This document shows, in pieces, positions 8,208-11,343 of a stretch of 11,343 bases of DNA (position 1 is the stretch's first letter; every line of letters begins with the position of its first letter). The DNA lies in the NCBI GenBank assembly GCA_025996865.1, contig BNTV01000142.1, positions 1 to 11,343 on the forward strand, read 5' to 3'. A model generated the notes under the pieces. The model saw only the letters and a program-made list of their open reading frames with translations, was not told the origin of the DNA and searched no databases. Made by a program: the position numbers and the translations under genes. This stretch comes from Bacteroidia bacterium. GTDB lineage: Bacteria > Bacteroidota > Bacteroidia > Bacteroidales > Azobacteroidaceae.

Positions 8208-10613
8208 ATGAAATACGTTAAAAATTTTAGTGTTTTGGCAGGTTTGATTTTTGGAAGCAGCTTGTCGGTTTTTGCAAGTGAAGCAGACCTTGCCATCCCG
8301 GACTTACATGAAGGTACTTTCCATTTGTTTGGAACTACTATTTCTTCATGGAACTTTTTATTCTACGGCGCCGTAATCATTGCGGGGACATTGGCGTTCA
8401 GTATTTTACTGTTTAATCAGGTAAAAAAACTTCCTGTTCACAAATCAATGGAGAAGGTCGCTGCGACTATTTACACCACTTGTCGCACTTACCTCGTGCA
8501 GCAGGGCAAATTTTTGTTGATGCTTTTCGGATTGGTTGCCGTCGTTTTGTGTATCTATTTTTTCGGATTAGTGGGACAAAGTTTCAGTACGGTGCTGATG
8601 GTACTGCTTTTTTCGGTTGTCGGAATGGCAGGTTCCTATACGGTAGCATGGTATGGAATCCGGGTAAACACTTATGCCAACGCGCGTACTGCCTTTTCTG
8701 CCTTGCGCGGTCATCCGTTGGACGTGGTAAATATCCCTCTGAAAGCGGGAATGAGTGTCGGATTGTTTCTTATTTCACTCGAATTGGTGATGATGATTAT
8801 CATTCTGCTGTTCGTTCCGCGCGACATTGTCGGCATTTGCTTTTTGGGATTTGCCATCGGTGAATCATTGGGAGCGAGCGCATTACGGATCGCAGGCGGT
8901 ATTTTTACGAAAATTGCCGACATCGGCTCCGACTTGATGAAAGTGGTTTTCAAAGTGAAAGAAGACGACCCGCGCAACCCCGGCGTAATTGCCGACTGTA
9001 CAGGTGACAACGCCGGCGACAGCGTAGGACCTACAGCCGATGGTTTTGAAACTTATGGCGTTACAGGTGTTGCACTTATCACATTCATCACGCTTGCCAT
9101 TCCCGATCCGCACATTCAGGCAAAATTGATCGTTTGGATTTTCGGAATGCGTTTCCTGATGGACTTCCTATCTGGTTGTGCATTTTTTATCAATCAAGGG
9201 ATTTCCAAAAAACTATATGGTAATAAAAAAGATTTCGACTTCGAATCGCCGCTTATGCGTTTAATTGTGATTGCTGCAGTTCTCTGTATTTCAGCGAGTT
9301 TCTTTATGAGTCATTTGCTTCTCGGAGATATGTCCGATCCTACACTTTGGTGGAAATTGGCGATAATTATCAGTTGCGGAACATTGGCAGCGGTACTTAT
9401 TCCGGAGTTTACTAAAATATTTACAAGTTCAAAATCCATTCACGTTAAAGAAATTGTAACTGCTTCGCGCGAAGGCGGTCCATCACTCAATATTCTTTCG
9501 GGAATTGTGGCCGGTTATTTCGGCGCATTCTGGACAGGACTTTTAATTGCGGGGTTGATGACGGTTGCTTATTTCACTTCGCAAATGGGTTTGGAATCCG
9601 TTTTGGGAGTTCACGCTTCGATTTTTGCTTTCGGTTTGGTGGCTTTCGGTTTCCTTTGCATGGGGCCTGTTACCATCGCAGTGGACAGCTACGGACCGGT
9701 TACCGACAATGCACAATCGGTTTTCGAACTTTCGCAAATAGAACAAATAGAAGGAATCAGCAAAGAAATTGAAAACAAGTATAATTTCAAACCTGATTTT
9801 GAAAAAGGAAAATATTATCTGGAATCGAACGACTCGGCCGGCAATACTTTCAAAGCTACTGCAAAACCGGTGCTTATCGGAACTGCGGTTGTGGGCGCTA
9901 CGACAATGATTTTCTCCATTATTCTCTTGCTCGAAAAAGTCGGATTGTTGAATCTTTCGCTTACCGATGCTCCTGTAATCCTGGGGCTTATCTGTGGAGG
10001 CGCGGTTATTTTCTGGTTTAGTGGAGCTTCTATGCAGGCTGTTACCACAGGCGCTTACCGGGCTGTCGAATTTATCAAAAAGACTTTCGATATGAACAAA
10101 ACCGAAGCAGACATTGAGGATTCCAAAGCGGTGGTGAAAATTTGTACGCAATATGCTCAAAAAGGAATGTGGAATATATTTCTTGCGCTCATTTCCTTGA
10201 CATTGGCTTTTGCATTCTTCGATCCGAATTTCTTTGTGGCATATTTAATATCGATTGCTGTATTCGGTTTATTCCAAGCTATTTACATGGCTAATGCCGG
10301 CGGAAGTTGGGACAATGCAAAGAAAATCGTGGAAGTGGAATTGCGCGAAAAAAACACTCCGCTGCACGAAGCGGTAGTTGTCGGCGATACAGTGGGCGAT
10401 CCGTTCAAGGATACATCGTCGGTTTCGTTGAATCCGATTATCAAGTTTTCTACACTTTTCGGATTGTTGGCAACGGAGATTTGTATTGAAATGAAAGCCA
10501 ATCCGGAGTCTGATCATTCGATGTGGATCGCGATTCCGTTCCTCATTCTGGGATTGGTTTTTGTTTGGCGTTCGTTCTACAAAATGTTGATTCCTTTGAA
10601 AGAAGAAAAATAA
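8208..10613 (+). CDS. hppA: Membrane-bound H+-translocating pyrophosphatase, divergent
   Basis: An 801-residue membrane pyrophosphatase that couples PPi hydrolysis to ion export across the inner membrane, with roughly sixteen predicted membrane helices. Recognisable active-site motifs are DIGSDLMK (238-245), EDDPRNPGVIADCTGDNAGD (252-271), VDSYGPVTDN (492-501), WDNAKK (701-706) and VGDTVGDPFKDT (725-736). The sequence departs clearly from canonical enzymes; for example it has DIGSD for DVGAD. Lys549 in GNTFKA sits where lysine confers K+ independence and alanine marks K+-dependent enzymes, which favours a K+-independent H+ pump. About 35 hydrophilic residues (about 505-544) lie before that lysine. 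Residues 1-23 look like a cleavable signal peptide ending VFA, which supports the ATG at 8208; an in-frame TTG at 8166 behind a strong Shine-Dalgarno-like site would add 14 residues. It fits a described group of divergent, Na+-regulated H+-pyrophosphatases, an assignment I infer from motifs only. It has its own promoter. Confidence 0.92.
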   Translation: MKYVKNFSVLAGLIFGSSLSVFASEADLAIPDLHEGTFHLFGTTISSWNFLFYGAVIIAGTLAFSILLFNQVKKLPVHKSMEKVAATIYTTCRTYLVQQGKFLLMLFGLVAVVLCIYFFGLVGQSFSTVLMVLLFSVVGMAGSYTVAWYGIRVNTYANARTAFSALRGHPLDVVNIPLKAGMSVGLFLISLELVMMIIILLFVPRDIVGICFLGFAIGESLGASALRIAGGIFTKIADIGSDLMKVVFKVKEDDPRNPGVIADCTGDNAGDSVGPTADGFETYGVTGVALITFITLAIPDPHIQAKLIVWIFGMRFLMDFLSGCAFFINQGISKKLYGNKKDFDFESPLMRLIVIAAVLCISASFFMSHLLLGDMSDPTLWWKLAIIISCGTLAAVLIPEFTKIFTSSKSIHVKEIVTASREGGPSLNILSGIVAGYFGAFWTGLLIAGLMTVAYFTSQMGLESVLGVHASIFAFGLVAFGFLCMGPVTIAVDSYGPVTDNAQSVFELSQIEQIEGISKEIENKYNFKPDFEKGKYYLESNDSAGNTFKATAKPVLIGTAVVGATTMIFSIILLLEKVGLLNLSLTDAPVILGLICGGAVIFWFSGASMQAVTTGAYRAVEFIKKTFDMNKTEADIEDSKAVVKICTQYAQKGMWNIFLALISLTLAFAFFDPNFFVAYLISIAVFGLFQAIYMANAGGSWDNAKKIVEVELREKNTPLHEAVVVGDTVGDPFKDTSSVSLNPIIKFSTLFGLLATEICIEMKANPESDHSMWIAIPFLILGLVFVWRSFYKMLIPLKEEK

Positions 10614-10630
10614 AACTTTTATTTTTTTTT
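10605..10630 (+). terminator. Possible A/T hairpin terminator after hppA
   Basis: AAAATAAAA and its exact reverse complement TTTTATTTT flank a single C at 10616, followed by five further T residues, for nine T in the final run. The stop codon TAA lies inside the left arm. The U-tract fits intrinsic termination, but the stem contains no G-C pairs, so it would be weak. The position between hppA and the next promoter supports the call. Confidence 0.4.
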
Positions 10631-10664
10631 AAGCAAATTATTACGCAAAAAGTAAAAAAAACAC

Positions 10665-10672
10665 TAACTTTG
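10665..10672 (+). promoter_or_regulatory. Bacteroidota -7 box (TAACTTTG)
   Basis: A perfect TAnnTTTG match located 25 bases before the ilvE start, giving a leader of about 15-20 bases. It follows the possible hppA terminator, so ilvE probably begins a separate transcript. No clear -33 element is visible. Confidence 0.6.
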
Positions 10673-10697
10673 CTTATTGTTTCATTTAATAAGGATT

Positions 10698-11343
10698 ATG
10701 GAGAATATCAATTGGTCTGATTTGACTTTCGGTTACATGAAAACCGATTTTAATGTGCGGAGTTATTACAAAGATGGAAAATGGAGTGATTTGGAAATTT
10801 CTGATTCCGAACAACTTAATCTTCACATGGCCGCTACTTGTTTCCATTATGGACAAGAAGCATTTGAAGGTTTGAAAGCGTTTAAGGGAAAAGACGGTAA
10901 AGTGCGGATTTTCCGTATGCGAGACAACGCTTTGCGTATGCAAGCCTCTTCACGCGGAATCCTGATGGCGGAATTTCCGGTAGAATTGTTTGAAAAAGCA
11001 GTTTTGGAAGCCGTGAAAAGAAATTTACGGTTCGTACCGCCTTACGAAAGCGGAGCGTCTTTGTATATCCGTCCGTTGTTGATCGGCACATCCGCTCAGG
11101 TGGGTGTAAAGCCGGCGACGGAATATCTTTTCCTTGTGTTTGTAACGCCGGTTGGTCCTTATTTCAAAACCGGTTTCAAACCAACGCCTTATGCAGTTTT
11201 AAGAGGATATGACCGCGCTGCGCCACAAGGTACGGGAACAATCAAAGTCGGTGGAAATTATGCAGCCAGTTTGGTTGTGGGTGAAATTGCCCATCAGAAA
11301 GGGTATTCCGCTGTTTTATACTTGGATTCAAAAGAGAAAAAAT
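10698..11343 (+). CDS. ilvE: Branched-chain amino acid aminotransferase, 3'-truncated
   Basis: The first 215 residues of a fold-type IV, PLP-dependent aminotransferase, which interconverts leucine, isoleucine and valine with their 2-oxo acids using 2-oxoglutarate/glutamate in the cytosol. Family features include FHYGQEAFEGLKAF (49-62), FRMRDNALRM (72-81), SLYIRPLLIGTS (121-132) and the IKVGGNYAAS segment, in which Lys183 should form the Schiff base with PLP. The sequence resembles the longer eukaryote-like (group II) branched-chain aminotransferases of about 340-360 residues, so roughly 125-145 residues, including the PLP-phosphate-binding C-terminal part, lie beyond the window. The ATG at 10698 is the first in-frame start after the -7 box. 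No other biosynthetic ilv or leu gene is visible, so its pathway context cannot be judged here. Confidence 0.95.
   Translation, partial: MENINWSDLTFGYMKTDFNVRSYYKDGKWSDLEISDSEQLNLHMAATCFHYGQEAFEGLKAFKGKDGKVRIFRMRDNALRMQASSRGILMAEFPVELFEKAVLEAVKRNLRFVPPYESGASLYIRPLLIGTSAQVGVKPATEYLFLVFVTPVGPYFKTGFKPTPYAVLRGYDRAAPQGTGTIKVGGNYAASLVVGEIAHQKGYSAVLYLDSKEKK

Noticed and set aside
9543..10160. Antisense reading frame of about 205 codons opposite the pyrophosphatase
   Set aside because: Composition is low-complexity and typical of a shadow of membrane-helix codons, with no domain or start signal.

Overview
The window looks like an ordinary core-genome stretch of a member of the Bacteroidota, most likely Bacteroidales. 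The evidence is four perfect TAnnTTTG (-7 type) promoter boxes placed in front of genes, almost no Shine-Dalgarno sequences, moderate GC with A/T-rich gaps, and Bacteroidota-like proteins: a GyrB without the large enterobacterial insert, a mammalian-type glutaminyl cyclase lipoprotein, and an NtrC-type regulator/kinase pair. All genes lie on the + strand. There are no tRNA or rRNA genes, insertion sequences, CRISPR arrays or phage signatures, and no gene-free gap exceeds about 220 bases.

Layout: (1) 1-1584, gyrB, missing its 5' end. (2) 1586-3325, a two-domain hydrolase joining a C26 gamma-glutamyl hydrolase to an M19 dipeptidase, one base after gyrB and probably co-transcribed with it. (3) 3367-5305, a three-gene unit behind its own -7 box: a glutaminyl cyclase-like lipoprotein, sufE, and a SpoU-family RNA methyltransferase. 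(4) 5336-7986, a two-component system: a sigma-54-type response regulator starting at TTG, and a membrane PAS histidine kinase overlapping it by ATGA; its -7 box overlaps the methyltransferase stop codon. (5) 8208-10613, a divergent membrane H+-pyrophosphatase with a signal peptide and a leader of about 90 bases. (6) 10698 to the window end, ilvE, missing its 3' end.

The genes serve mostly separate housekeeping jobs: DNA topology, peptide turnover, envelope protein maturation, Fe-S assembly, RNA modification, signalling, ion pumping and amino-acid metabolism. I did not find a new multi-gene system. The points most worth following are the C26-M19 fusion, whose two activities would together take apart gamma-glutamyl peptides such as glutathione; the lysine-containing divergent pyrophosphatase with a signal peptide and an unusual leader; the GAFTDA variant of the sigma-54 contact loop; and the TTG start of the regulator.
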